Assembly (NCBI GenBank): GCA_964567855.1
Contig: CAZMOE010000007.1
Span: 34,300-98,299, forward strand
DNA: 64,000 nucleotides
Source: Liminaster sp964567855
GTDB taxonomy: Bacteria; Bacteroidota; Bacteroidia; Bacteroidales; UBA3663
Direction: 5' to 3'
Position numbers and translations under genes: made by a program. Positions within the stretch are counted from its first letter, which is position 1. The number at the start of each line of letters is the position of its first letter. Of this stretch, positions 9,177-17,909 are shown in pieces. The notes under the pieces are model-generated. The model saw only the letters and a program-made list of their open reading frames with translations, was not told where the DNA came from and did not search any database.

Positions 9177-9779
9177 ATGAATATTCTTTATCTTCACGGC
9201 ATGGCTTCCAGCCACCAGTCAGAAACGGCCGCTTATTTGCGCAAGTATCTCCCGGAACATAGAATCATTGTTCCGGATCTTTCGATCGATCCGGCCCTCT
9301 CTTTTCCTTTGATAGACCGGTTGATCCGTGAGGAAAAAATAGATTTGCTGGTTGGCCATTCCTTGGGAGGCTTTATGGCGCAGAAATATACGGGCATGAA
9401 GAAAGTGCTTGTCAATCCATGTTTGGGAACCTCTTTTTTCCGTCTCTTTCTTGGGCGGAACCGGTATAAGCATCCTCGTTATGACGGGATACCTTTCTAT
9501 GTAGTCACGCCGGCAATCTGTGTCGCTTATAAACGGATGGAACATACGCAGTTTGATAGTCTTACCCCTATTGACGATGACCGGACCATAGGTCTGTTTG
9601 CCCGCTATGACCTTTATACACGTCTTTCGGCCCATCGTTTCAAGAGGCATTACACTCATCGTCGTCTTATTGCCGGCCGGCATTTTCCTACAGAGACTAC
9701 GGTGAGGGATTTTATAGTTCCCGCTATCAGGGACCTGATGGACCATGGGGGATTGCCGGCCGTCGAAAGTTGTGAATAG
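9177..9779 (+). CDS. YqiA/YcfP-family alpha/beta-hydrolase
   Basis: A 200-residue cytoplasmic protein of the UPF0227 (YqiA) esterase family. It starts directly with the first strand and oxyanion turn (MNILYLHGMASS), has the nucleophile elbow GHSLGG near residue 62, and a late His in AGRHFP that fits the catalytic His. Length is normal for the family. Members hydrolyse short acyl thioesters or esters; the physiological substrate is unknown. It stands alone, followed by a strong hairpin, and has no clear link to the neighbouring pectin genes. Confidence 0.8.
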   Translation: MNILYLHGMASSHQSETAAYLRKYLPEHRIIVPDLSIDPALSFPLIDRLIREEKIDLLVGHSLGGFMAQKYTGMKKVLVNPCLGTSFFRLFLGRNRYKHPRYDGIPFYVVTPAICVAYKRMEHTQFDSLTPIDDDRTIGLFARYDLYTRLSAHRFKRHYTHRRLIAGRHFPTETTVRDFIVPAIRDLMDHGGLPAVESCE

Positions 9780-9816
9780 CTTATAAGAGCTGCTTCCGGC
9801 GCATCGGGAGGCGGTA

Positions 9817-9845
9817 AACAGACGGTGATCGCCGTCTGTTTTGTT
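9817..9845 (+). terminator. Intrinsic terminator after the YqiA-like gene
   Basis: AACAGACGG at 9817-9825 pairs with CCGTCTGTT at 9832-9840 around a 6-base loop, followed by TTGTTT. Confidence 0.75.
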
Positions 9846-10177
9846 TCGGTTGCGGCAGTTGGCCGTCATGGTGACGGTAGCGGCAATACGGGAACTGCCG
9901 GTAATAGTCTTGGTGGCGGATGAAAAATTGCGGGGCGCGTCTCCCGTATTATGATAGCCGGTCGGCGCTATGCCGCGTCATGGGCAGAGCCTCAGAAGAG
10001 TTCTTCCCTGAGGCCGGATAGATGATTATATGGAGTAGAAATTGCTTTCGGAAAAGGAAATAGAGCCATTTATACTATAATTGCTTCTTAAAATTGAGAT
10101 TTTAGGTTGTTACATTTCGTTGTTGGAAATTTATCCGTATCTTCGTCCGATTGAAGTATATAAAACTTATTGTATCC
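9846..10177. other. Intergenic region upstream of the PL9 gene
   Basis: A small inverted repeat (GCCTCAG at about 9989-9995 with CTGAGGC at 10008-10014) lacks a T run. TATCTTCG at 10138-10145 differs by one base from the -7 consensus and lies 33 bases before the PL9 start, so it is the best promoter candidate. No gene seen. Confidence 0.35.
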
Positions 10178-12931
10178 ATGAAAAAAACACTATTTTTAAT
10201 GACCTGCCTGTGCAATGTTTTTATGCTGGCGCAGGCTCAGATTTATGTAGCTACCGACGGTGATGATGGCAATCCTGGCACAGAGGACCTGCCTTTGCTT
10301 ACAATTCATAAGGCGGTCGACATTGTGCAGCCCGGAGAGACCATCTGGGTAAAAGGGGGAACCTATTACATTGAGGAACGCATCAAAATTCCGGCCAAAG
10401 AGACCTCGGTTGACCGGCGTATCTGTCTGTGGGCCGTGCCGGGAGAACGCGTCGTGATCGATGCTTCGCCCATGCATCACACGACACAGTCCGAGTTTAA
10501 GATGGGGCGTTGCATTTATGTGAATCATCTGGCCAATTACTGGCATTTCAAGGGGCTGACGCTTTGTCATGCCGAAGATAACGGTATGAAGATCGAAGGT
10601 AGTTATAATATCGTTGAGAATTGTGTGTTTCATGATAACAACGATACGGGGTTGCAGATCGGCATGTATAAGGACTTCTCCATAGAAGAGACGAAAGAGC
10701 TTCCGGCCGGTTCGCCCCAGTTCAATCCGGGCTATCGCTTCTGCCGGGGCAATGTGGTGATCAATTGCGATGCCTATAACAATTGCGACCTCCGTACTTA
10801 CAACGGAACCGACGACGGCGGCGATGCCGACGGCTTTGCCTGCAAGCTCTTTCCTGGACCGGGAACGGAATTCCACGGTTGCCGCGCCTGGAATAACAGC
10901 GACGATAACTGGGATCTGTATATGGTCTATCATCCGGTGGTCATCGACGGCTGTTGGTCCTACAAGGCCGGCTACACGCCCGAGGATAAGGCCATCGGCA
11001 ATGGTAATGGTTTTAAACTGGGCGGCGGGGGCTCCAGCGGCGGGGCGGCTTTCGCTCAATCGGTGGGGGCGCACGTTGTCACCAACTGTGTCGCTTTTGA
11101 CTGTCTTCACAAAGGCTTTGACCAGAACAATGCCTATGAGGGCATGTATATTTTGAACTGTACGGCCTGGGGAAATGAATATAATTATCGTTTTCCGACC
11201 GTATTCAAATATGGAGGTATGTATATCCGTAACTGTATAGGCTTCAATCCCGGTAAGCTGAACCATGAATTTCTGTCGGCGGATAAAACCGGCGCTGTGG
11301 AACCCGATACCGATTACAATAGCTGGACCACGCTGGACGGTTGCAATCCTTACAAGGAGGGGCAGAAAGTGGGCAACGAGAAGCCCAAGACCAAAGATTA
11401 CAGCGATCAGTTCCAAAGCCTTGCAGTTGCCGATTTCATGGCTCCGCGAGGGGCTGACGGCTCTTTACCTGACAACGGCTTTGCCCGGCTGGTGGACGGC
11501 AGTGTCATGATCGACCGCGGAGAGGTGATCAGTGGCTTTGTCCCGGCCCGTTTTATGACCGAAGAGGAGGCGCAGGCCGGCGGATTGGAACTGGTTACGG
11601 CCTCTTCTGTGACGTTGCCTTATAATGATGCGGCTCCCGATTTCGGCGCTTTTGAGACCGGCGTTTCTACGCGTGCGACTTTAGTATTGTATAGCGGCAG
11701 TCCGGTGCAGACGGTCTACAGAGGTTCTTCCATTGCTCCGGTTACTTACTGTTGGGGACAGGCGGCTACCGGCGTTGAAGTTTTGGATTTGCCTGAAACC
11801 ATGACAAGTGAAATCGATGAGACCGCTCGACTTGTGACTATTGCTGGAATTGCAGGGGAGGATGCCCGGATTATTGTCAGGACGATGGGAGGCGAGAACG
11901 TTGTGGCGGATACGGTGCGGATCACGGTTTCCGATTTGCAGCCGGCTACGCTGGTTTGTCTCACGGGCAATGCTTCGCAGACCGTATTTTTTGCAGCTGC
12001 TTTAGAGGATATTCGTTTTGAAATGGGTGGCGGGGCCACCGCCTTCGAGGTCGATGGCCTGCCTGCAGGTTTGCTATGGAATGTTGACGGCCAGGTGCTT
12101 ACTATCAGTGGTTATCCGGAAGTTTCCGGTACCTATACGGTAACCGCGGTCGGTGGGATGGAGCCGGTTTCCATGACCGGTACTATTTCCATGAAGATTC
12201 CCTCTCATGTTTTAACGGGCGGATGGTATCCGTTCCAGGATCCTGCCGATGACTTGCCGTCTGATCTTGCTGACGTTATTTCTTTGGTGCAGGGCAATGA
12301 TGCAACGCATCTCTCGTCCATCGATCCGGAGAAAACCGAAAGCGGAAGTGTTCCGGCCGGATGTACGGCAGGAGCCGTTGTCATGGGGCGTTCCGGCGGT
12401 GGCATACAGTGGCATTTCCCCAATGGTGTGATAGATTTGATGGTAAATCTTCATTTTACCGGCAGCCGCACATTCAAAATCGAATGGGAAAAGGCCGATG
12501 GAGCTGCCGGCAGTGTAACGACAGGCAAATTGTCAAAGGGAACCTATTGCCAGTGGGATGTTCTTTCCAACGCAGGGCTTGATAGTTGCGGGCAGGCGAT
12601 TACGATTCGTCTTACCAATGAGGCGACGGGTGGAGAAGTGCGTATGTATGATATGTATGCCGAAGTATATGGTGAAGGTCCTGTGGTTATCGAAAGTCTC
12701 GAAAAAAGGAGGGGTGATGCCCATCCGGTTATTTATATGACGGAAACTTATCTGATTGTCGAGGGAACGGACGTTGCTTCCCTGGCATTGTATGATATGA
12801 ACGGTTGTCGGATGCGCGGCAGCTTCCGTTCCCGTCTTTGCAACATCGCGGGACTTCCTTCCGGAATGTATATATTGGGCATTCACAAGGCTGATGGCGG
12901 CGTGATTTGCAAAAAAATAACCCTGAAATAG
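10178..12931 (+). CDS. PL9-family pectate lyase with C-terminal sorting domain
   Basis: A 917-residue exported beta-helix lyase that would cleave homogalacturonan or the rhamnogalacturonan backbone by beta-elimination. A signal peptide ends near MLAQAQ. The parallel beta-helix begins IYVATDGDDGNPGT and runs to about residue 480. PL9 hallmarks are present: DADGFACK with a Lys fitting the catalytic base, and the acidic SDDNWDLY cluster expected to bind calcium. Two Ig-like modules and a beta-sandwich follow, and the tail (LPSGMYILGIHKADGG, ending KKITLK) is a Por/T9SS type A-like sorting domain. The start at 10178 is chosen over the in-frame ATG at 10151 because it gives a proper signal peptide downstream of the presumed promoter. 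PL9 against another beta-helix family is the main uncertainty. Confidence 0.82.
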   Translation: MKKTLFLMTCLCNVFMLAQAQIYVATDGDDGNPGTEDLPLLTIHKAVDIVQPGETIWVKGGTYYIEERIKIPAKETSVDRRICLWAVPGERVVIDASPMHHTTQSEFKMGRCIYVNHLANYWHFKGLTLCHAEDNGMKIEGSYNIVENCVFHDNNDTGLQIGMYKDFSIEETKELPAGSPQFNPGYRFCRGNVVINCDAYNNCDLRTYNGTDDGGDADGFACKLFPGPGTEFHGCRAWNNSDDNWDLYMVYHPVVIDGCWSYKAGYTPEDKAIGNGNGFKLGGGGSSGGAAFAQSVGAHVVTNCVAFDCLHKGFDQNNAYEGMYILNCTAWGNEYNYRFPTVFKYGGMYIRNCIGFNPGKLNHEFLSADKTGAVEPDTDYNSWTTLDGCNPYKEGQKVGNEKPKTKDYSDQFQSLAVADFMAPRGADGSLPDNGFARLVDGSVMIDRGEVISGFVPARFMTEEEAQAGGLELVTASSVTLPYNDAAPDFGAFETGVSTRATLVLYSGSPVQTVYRGSSIAPVTYCWGQAATGVEVLDLPETMTSEIDETARLVTIAGIAGEDARIIVRTMGGENVVADTVRITVSDLQPATLVCLTGNASQTVFFAAALEDIRFEMGGGATAFEVDGLPAGLLWNVDGQVLTISGYPEVSGTYTVTAVGGMEPVSMTGTISMKIPSHVLTGGWYPFQDPADDLPSDLADVISLVQGNDATHLSSIDPEKTESGSVPAGCTAGAVVMGRSGGGIQWHFPNGVIDLMVNLHFTGSRTFKIEWEKADGAAGSVTTGKLSKGTYCQWDVLSNAGLDSCGQAITIRLTNEATGGEVRMYDMYAEVYGEGPVVIESLEKRRGDAHPVIYMTETYLIVEGTDVASLALYDMNGCRMRGSFRSRLCNIAGLPSGMYILGIHKADGGVICKKITLK

Positions 12932-13043
12932 AGAAATACCTATTTGTAGCGATTGCAGTATCTTCGGAAACACCCGATCTTTGCCATCGGAAAATAAGAA
13001 GAACCATGTAGTGTTTAAGAAGATAGTTGGTACTAATGAAAGC

Positions 13044-13072
13044 ACCGCCGGACTCGGGAAGAGTCCGGCGGT
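13044..13072. terminator. Bidirectional terminator hairpin between PL9 and the flavoprotein gene
   Basis: A perfect 12-base stem (ACCGCCGGACTC at 13044-13055 with 13061-13072) and a 5-base loop lie between two convergent genes. There is no strong T run on either side. Confidence 0.6.
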
Positions 13073-13112
13073 TGCGGTTATAGTGGGGTCGGTAATTGAT
13101 GTGTGGATACTT

Positions 13113-13733
13113 TTAACGGATAAAATTCGTCTTTTGCGAAGCTTCCGGGACGGGCTGCATAACTCCGGCCTGGCGTCCGGCATCCAGACAATGCAGGAGA
13201 TAGGCCATATTTTTACCCAATGTACGCATGGTTTGCATGCCTTCCAGATCTTTGCGGGCCTCGTCGGCATTGTTGCCATGTATCTGGTTCCAGTATTGGG
13301 AACCTACGACCAGCATTTGAGCGATGGTAAAGTATTTGTTGATTTCATCGAATGCGGCAGTGGCCCCACCACGGCGACAGCTGACTACGGCAGCGGCAGG
13401 TTTGAGTCGGAAAAGGTGCGTGCGGCCGTAAAACACTCTGTCCATGAAGCTGCTGAGTGCTCCGCTGCAGGCGGCAAAATGGACGGCAGAGCCGAAAATG
13501 AAGCCGTCGGCGGTTGCGGCTTTGTCGATGAACTGATTGACAACGTCCTTACGGAAACAGTGTCCCGTATTGAGGCAGACATTGCAGCCGATGCATCCGG
13601 CAACGGGATCGTTGCCCAGCCAGAAAAATTCGGTCTCGATACCATTCTCATTCAACATCTTTGCCGCTTCTTGCAGTGCGGTATCGGTAGCTCCGTGAGG
13701 GTGCGGGCTACCGTTGACAAGGATAACTTTCAT
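13113..13733 (-). CDS. NADPH-dependent FMN reductase-like / iron-sulfur flavoprotein family
   Basis: A 206-residue cytoplasmic flavodoxin-fold protein. The FMN phosphate loop is GSPHPHGATDTAL near residue 8. A Cys-rich stretch CIGCNVCLNTGHC near residues 47-59 resembles the cluster-binding region of iron-sulfur flavoproteins. SAVHFAACSGALSSFMDR follows the usual family pattern at the FMN site. It is the last gene of the likely nadE operon, 18 bases after the helical-repeat gene. The electron donor and acceptor are not known. A second, related flavoprotein lies at 45826-46365. Confidence 0.75.
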   Translation of the reverse strand: MKVILVNGSPHPHGATDTALQEAAKMLNENGIETEFFWLGNDPVAGCIGCNVCLNTGHCFRKDVVNQFIDKAATADGFIFGSAVHFAACSGALSSFMDRVFYGRTHLFRLKPAAAVVSCRRGGATAAFDEINKYFTIAQMLVVGSQYWNQIHGNNADEARKDLEGMQTMRTLGKNMAYLLHCLDAGRQAGVMQPVPEASQKTNFIR

Positions 13734-13751
13734 AGCGATGGTGATAAATTT

Positions 13752-15656
13752 TTATTTCAATTGTTTGAGCAGTTCGTTGACAGCTTCCATATTTTTCTGA
13801 AATTCGGGTCGCTTGGTGTTGTTGAACAATTGTGTCCATAGCTGGGAACTGACAGACAGGTTCTTTTTGGCTTCTGTAAATTCGCGGAAGTGCATCTGTG
13901 TCTGTCCGGCCTTTGTATGGAGCATAGCAACGTCGCGGCACAGCGTTTCGTCGATACGTACGTTCTGGATTTTCTGTATCTGTTCGATGGCATACAGATA
14001 GGCCTGTTTTTCGGGAATCAGACTATTGGTGTTGTGATAATAATCTCCCACTTCCAATGTGGCATTGATAAGGAAGTGGATTACCCGGCCGTCTTTAGGA
14101 TAAACGGCAAAACAATCTTTCGCCAACTGCATGTTGGTTTCGAGAACCATCTTCAGGTCGTACAGTTTTTTTCTTTCGCGGCGATAATGCATGCCCAATA
14201 AATGGTTTGTCACCGAAAGGGCGAGGCGTGCCATCAGCTGGTCGGCCGACATGGCTGTTTGTTTTTCCTTATCGGCTTTGATGGTCTGGCCTAAAAGACG
14301 TTCCTGAAGAATCTGAGCCTCGGTGAGAGCGGATAAACTATCTTCTATACGGTCGTTTTGCAGGCAAATTTCGCCAAGCGCCTGATAGAGAGAAGAACGT
14401 TTGGCCATTTCGGCCATTGCATTTTTCTTTTCGTCGCTTTCGTCCATCTTGTCTCTATTGTCCTGAGTTTCGGATAGATAGTTCTGAAGAAGTTCGATAG
14501 TCGGCTGGGCGTAGTTTTTGAATTCTTCCTGCAAGGGTTGCGGCAAGGCATGGTAAAGCTTGCTCATTTCGATGTGTTGGGTTATTACCTTGTCGAGCAG
14601 GAGCGCTTTTCGTTCAACATCGGTTTCTTCTTCCAAAATTTTGTTTTCCAATGGTACAAGGGTGTCGAAGAAAAGCGCGACGGCCTTAGGTTGCATCATT
14701 TCTTGGCTGATGCGGAGGGCGAGCCAAAGGTAATCGAGTTGCTGGAGGGTGATTTCTGCGGCCGGTTTGTGCTCGAAGATTCGCATGATGCCGCCTACGG
14801 CGCTGATGAAATAATTCTGGGCTTCCTTTTCTTGCTTGAGCATTCGGGCGCTTTGTGCCTGACGAAGTTTGGCGATGCCTAAAATCAAGCCGAAATTCAG
14901 TGAATTGCTCTCTCTGACGATGCCCTCGATCCGACTTTCCAGTTCATTGATAATCGGTTGTTGCAGCTGCGGATGAGCAAGTATGGCCATAACATCGTTG
15001 AGCAATATGAGGAAGAGTTTTTCACGGTTGAACTCTATGACATCGGTCATATCCCATACGCATTTCTTGACCTCTTCGGGCGCATCTTTGAGAGCGTGGC
15101 CGAGGGTCATGATAGCAATGCGAAGGCTTTCTCCTTCTGCTTCCGAAATATATCTGGCAGCTTCGTAGGGAAGGGAAGAATCGAGCAGGAGATGCATGGC
15201 CTGGGTCATGCGGAGGGGATCTGCGTCCGGTAGAGAAACAAGATGATAGGCAATGTCGGAACTGAAACTTTTGCGGCTTTCGGGACTCATCTGTTTCAGA
15301 AGTTCCTCGCGTAGTTGCGGATTGATGATATAAAGGTCCATGCCCGGCACTAATTGCCGGCTATCCAACAGCGGGAAGTCAAAAGCATTTATAAAGTCGG
15401 AGAAGGGTGCTGCTTTCCAGTCTTCGCCGATCAGGGTCTGGAGATCGGAAGGTCGCAGGCCTCCGGCAGAAACCGTTATGTATTTGACTGCTTCGAGAAT
15501 CTGGTCTTCACCCCAGATGTCGGCGGCTTTCTGAACGACGGTCATATAGAGGGTTGCATCTTCGGCCGTAGGCTTGTATGAATTGTCTGTGCGGAATTTC
15601 TTGAGTTGTTCAAGCTCTCCGGTTTGGATGGATTGTATAAATTCTTGTTGTTTCAT
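13752..15656 (-). CDS. Large helical-repeat (TPR-like) protein, function unknown
   Basis: A 634-residue, almost entirely alpha-helical cytoplasmic protein with no signal peptide. Residues about 50-150 (AGGLRPSDLQTLIGEDW, then QLREELLKQMSPESRKSF) resemble the winged-helix region that follows the NTPase module in STAND proteins. Residues about 180-634 are consecutive helical hairpins that read like degenerate tetratricopeptide repeats; ALGEICLQNDRIEDSLSAL near residue 430 is the clearest. No P-loop or other catalytic motif is visible. It lies between nadE (57 bases) and an FMN reductase-like gene (18 bases) on the same strand. A scaffold role is plausible; no specific function can be assigned. 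Confidence 0.55.
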   Translation of the reverse strand: MKQQEFIQSIQTGELEQLKKFRTDNSYKPTAEDATLYMTVVQKAADIWGEDQILEAVKYITVSAGGLRPSDLQTLIGEDWKAAPFSDFINAFDFPLLDSRQLVPGMDLYIINPQLREELLKQMSPESRKSFSSDIAYHLVSLPDADPLRMTQAMHLLLDSSLPYEAARYISEAEGESLRIAIMTLGHALKDAPEEVKKCVWDMTDVIEFNREKLFLILLNDVMAILAHPQLQQPIINELESRIEGIVRESNSLNFGLILGIAKLRQAQSARMLKQEKEAQNYFISAVGGIMRIFEHKPAAEITLQQLDYLWLALRISQEMMQPKAVALFFDTLVPLENKILEEETDVERKALLLDKVITQHIEMSKLYHALPQPLQEEFKNYAQPTIELLQNYLSETQDNRDKMDESDEKKNAMAEMAKRSSLYQALGEICLQNDRIEDSLSALTEAQILQERLLGQTIKADKEKQTAMSADQLMARLALSVTNHLLGMHYRRERKKLYDLKMVLETNMQLAKDCFAVYPKDGRVIHFLINATLEVGDYYHNTNSLIPEKQAYLYAIEQIQKIQNVRIDETLCRDVAMLHTKAGQTQMHFREFTEAKKNLSVSSQLWTQLFNNTKRPEFQKNMEAVNELLKQLK

Positions 15657-15713
15657 TGATGATATGGTGATGTTTGTTGTTTTGTGATTTGATTTAGCGT
15701 GAAACGTGTGCTC

Positions 15714-17675
15714 TTAGGGTATATTGTCGAGCGTTTTTACCTCTTCCAGCCAGATACGGGCCTGTGCGTCGCTGGGCATGCGCCAGTCTCCGCGCGGAGA
15801 AAGGCTGACCGTGCCTACTTTAGGGCCGTCAGGCAGGCAGGACCGCTTGAATTGTTGTTGGAAAAAGCGGTAAAAGAAGTTGCGCAGCCATTTCTTTAAT
15901 GTGGCAGGAGGGTAAACGTCGTTGAAAGCTTTGCGGGCAAGGAAATAGATCTTGCAGGGAGAGGCTCCGAAACGGAAACTGTGATATAGGAAGAAATCAT
16001 GCAGCTCGTAGGGGCCGATGAGGTCTTCGGTTTTTTGGGCAATATTGCCGTTGGCATCGGTCGGAATCAGTTCCGGGCTGATGGGAGTATCGATGATGTC
16101 AAGCAGAATTTCGCGTGAATGCCGGTCTACGTTGGTGTCGGCGACCCATTGTACAAGGTGTCGGACCAGTGTTTTGGGGATGCTGGTATTGACGGCATAC
16201 ATGCTCATGTGGTCGCCGTTGTAGGTGCACCAGCCGAGTGCGAGTTCGGAAAGGTCACCGGTGCCGATGACTATTCCTCCGGTTTGATTGGAGGCATCCA
16301 TCAGAATCTGGGTCCGCTCGCGGGCCTGACAGTTTTCATAGGTCACGTCGTGAACTGAACCATCGATGTCGAGATCTTTGAAATGTTGGGTGACGCTTTC
16401 GCGGATGCTGATTTCACGCATCGTGATACCTAAGGACTCCATCAGCCCGAGGCTGTTGCGATAGGTGCGCCCGGAGGTGCCGAAGCCGGGCATGGTGATA
16501 CCGATGACCCGTTTGCGATCCCATCCCAATTTATCGAATGCCTTGACAGTGACGAGGAGGGCGAGTGTGGAATCCAGTCCGCCGGAGATGCCGATGACTG
16601 CGGTCCTTGCCTGAATATGGTTGAGACGGGTCACAAGGCCGGCGACCTGAATGTCGAAAATTTCACGACATCTGATTTCCCTGTCGGTCGAATCTGCCGG
16701 CACGAAAGGCCTGGGATCGATGTATCTGTTCAGATTCTGTTCAAAGTTAGGGGTATGAACAGTATGGGCGGTGATCAGGCGGTAGCGGGAAGCACCTTCA
16801 CCGGCCTGATAGTAGGTTGTTTGTCTGCGGCGAAGGACTTGCAGTTTCTCGATGTCGGTATCGGCGACGAGAAGAGCGGGATCCATAGAGAATCTGGTGC
16901 TTTCGGCCAGCAGGGAACCGTTTTCTGCAATCAGTCCTTTGCCTGCAAATACGAGGTCGGTACTTGATTCGCCGAATCCGGCGGACGCATAGACATAGGT
17001 CGCTGCCAATCGTCCTGATTGAGATGCAATCATCTGTTTCAGGTAGGCGTGCTTGCCCAGAACCTCATCACTTGCCGAAAGATTCAGGATTACATTGGCG
17101 CCGGCCAATGCCAGCCGGGACGAGGGGGGGATCGGAACCCAGAGATCTTCGCACAGCTCGATGCCGATAGTGGCCTCATTCAGTCTGATCAGAAGATCCG
17201 TGCCGAACGGAACGGGTTTTGTCATGCCAGGGACTTCCACATATGTGCCGGTCGGGATTTCCAAGCCGCTGGCAAACCAGCGGGTTTCATAAAATTCGTT
17301 GTAATCGGGCAGATAGGTTTTCGGCACGATGGCGAGGATTTCGCCCTTCTGAATGAATGCCGCCGTGTTGTAGATGTGATTGCCCCACGCCAGAGGCAGA
17401 CCGACACAGGCCGAAATGTCGGACGTCGACATTTCAGTGGCCAGTGTCACAAGGGCCTCCAGGGCTGTTTGTAACAATAAAGGTTGGTGAAACAGATCGG
17501 CACAAGTGTATCCGGTCAGCGAAAGCTCCGGAAAAACCACCAGCTGAACCTCCTGTCCGGCGGCTTTTTGTATGAGCCGGAGATGTTGTTCAAGATTGCT
17601 TTGGCAATCTGCTATCTTTACGGTTGGAATGGCCGTTGCTACTCGAAATAAACCGTAATTATGGGGTGATGTCAT
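15714..17675 (-). CDS. nadE: Glutamine-dependent NAD+ synthetase
   Basis: A 653-residue cytoplasmic enzyme that makes NAD+ from nicotinate adenine dinucleotide, ATP and glutamine. The N-terminal nitrilase-type glutaminase (to about residue 290) has its Glu in FPELSLTGYTC, its Lys in PKTYLPDYNEF and the nucleophile C175 in GIELCEDLW. The C-terminal synthetase has the ATP-binding SGGLDST loop at residues 364-370. The open frame extends 12 codons further, but the ATG at 17675 is chosen: it matches the usual start of the family and lies just after a -7 box at 17691-17698. It heads a probable three-gene operon. Confidence 0.95.
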   Translation of the reverse strand: MTSPHNYGLFRVATAIPTVKIADCQSNLEQHLRLIQKAAGQEVQLVVFPELSLTGYTCADLFHQPLLLQTALEALVTLATEMSTSDISACVGLPLAWGNHIYNTAAFIQKGEILAIVPKTYLPDYNEFYETRWFASGLEIPTGTYVEVPGMTKPVPFGTDLLIRLNEATIGIELCEDLWVPIPPSSRLALAGANVILNLSASDEVLGKHAYLKQMIASQSGRLAATYVYASAGFGESSTDLVFAGKGLIAENGSLLAESTRFSMDPALLVADTDIEKLQVLRRRQTTYYQAGEGASRYRLITAHTVHTPNFEQNLNRYIDPRPFVPADSTDREIRCREIFDIQVAGLVTRLNHIQARTAVIGISGGLDSTLALLVTVKAFDKLGWDRKRVIGITMPGFGTSGRTYRNSLGLMESLGITMREISIRESVTQHFKDLDIDGSVHDVTYENCQARERTQILMDASNQTGGIVIGTGDLSELALGWCTYNGDHMSMYAVNTSIPKTLVRHLVQWVADTNVDRHSREILLDIIDTPISPELIPTDANGNIAQKTEDLIGPYELHDFFLYHSFRFGASPCKIYFLARKAFNDVYPPATLKKWLRNFFYRFFQQQFKRSCLPDGPKVGTVSLSPRGDWRMPSDAQARIWLEEVKTLDNIP

Positions 17676-17690
17676 GGGTATAAATACTTT

Positions 17691-17698
17691 CAAAGGTA
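17691..17698 (-). promoter_or_regulatory. -7 promoter box of nadE
   Basis: TACCTTTG on the minus strand matches TAnnTTTG and lies 15 bases before the nadE ATG. The expected -33 TTG is not clear. Its position rules out the longer reading frame as the start. Confidence 0.5.
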
Positions 17699-17823
17699 CA
17701 AAAATACTCATAAATTCCGAATTTTATGCTATCGGTAAGTTAAAAAAAGCGTAAGCAGGCTTTCCATAGAGTTTCTTTGCCGGGAAACGCTGTCGAAGCC
17801 GGAGGTTCGGACGAAATGAAAAA

Positions 17824-17861
17824 TCCCCGCTGCGGAGTTTTCAGATAAACCGCTGCGGGGA
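17824..17861 (-). terminator. Terminator of the arabinose operon
   Basis: TCCCCGC-T-GCGG and CCGC-T-GCGGGGA pair with one T-T mismatch around a short loop; on the minus strand a T-rich tail follows. It lies 48 bases after the araB stop codon. Confidence 0.75.
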
Positions 17862-17909
17862 AAAGGGCTATGGGAGGGCGTTTATCTCCCGCCCGAGATG
17901 TTATACCGT

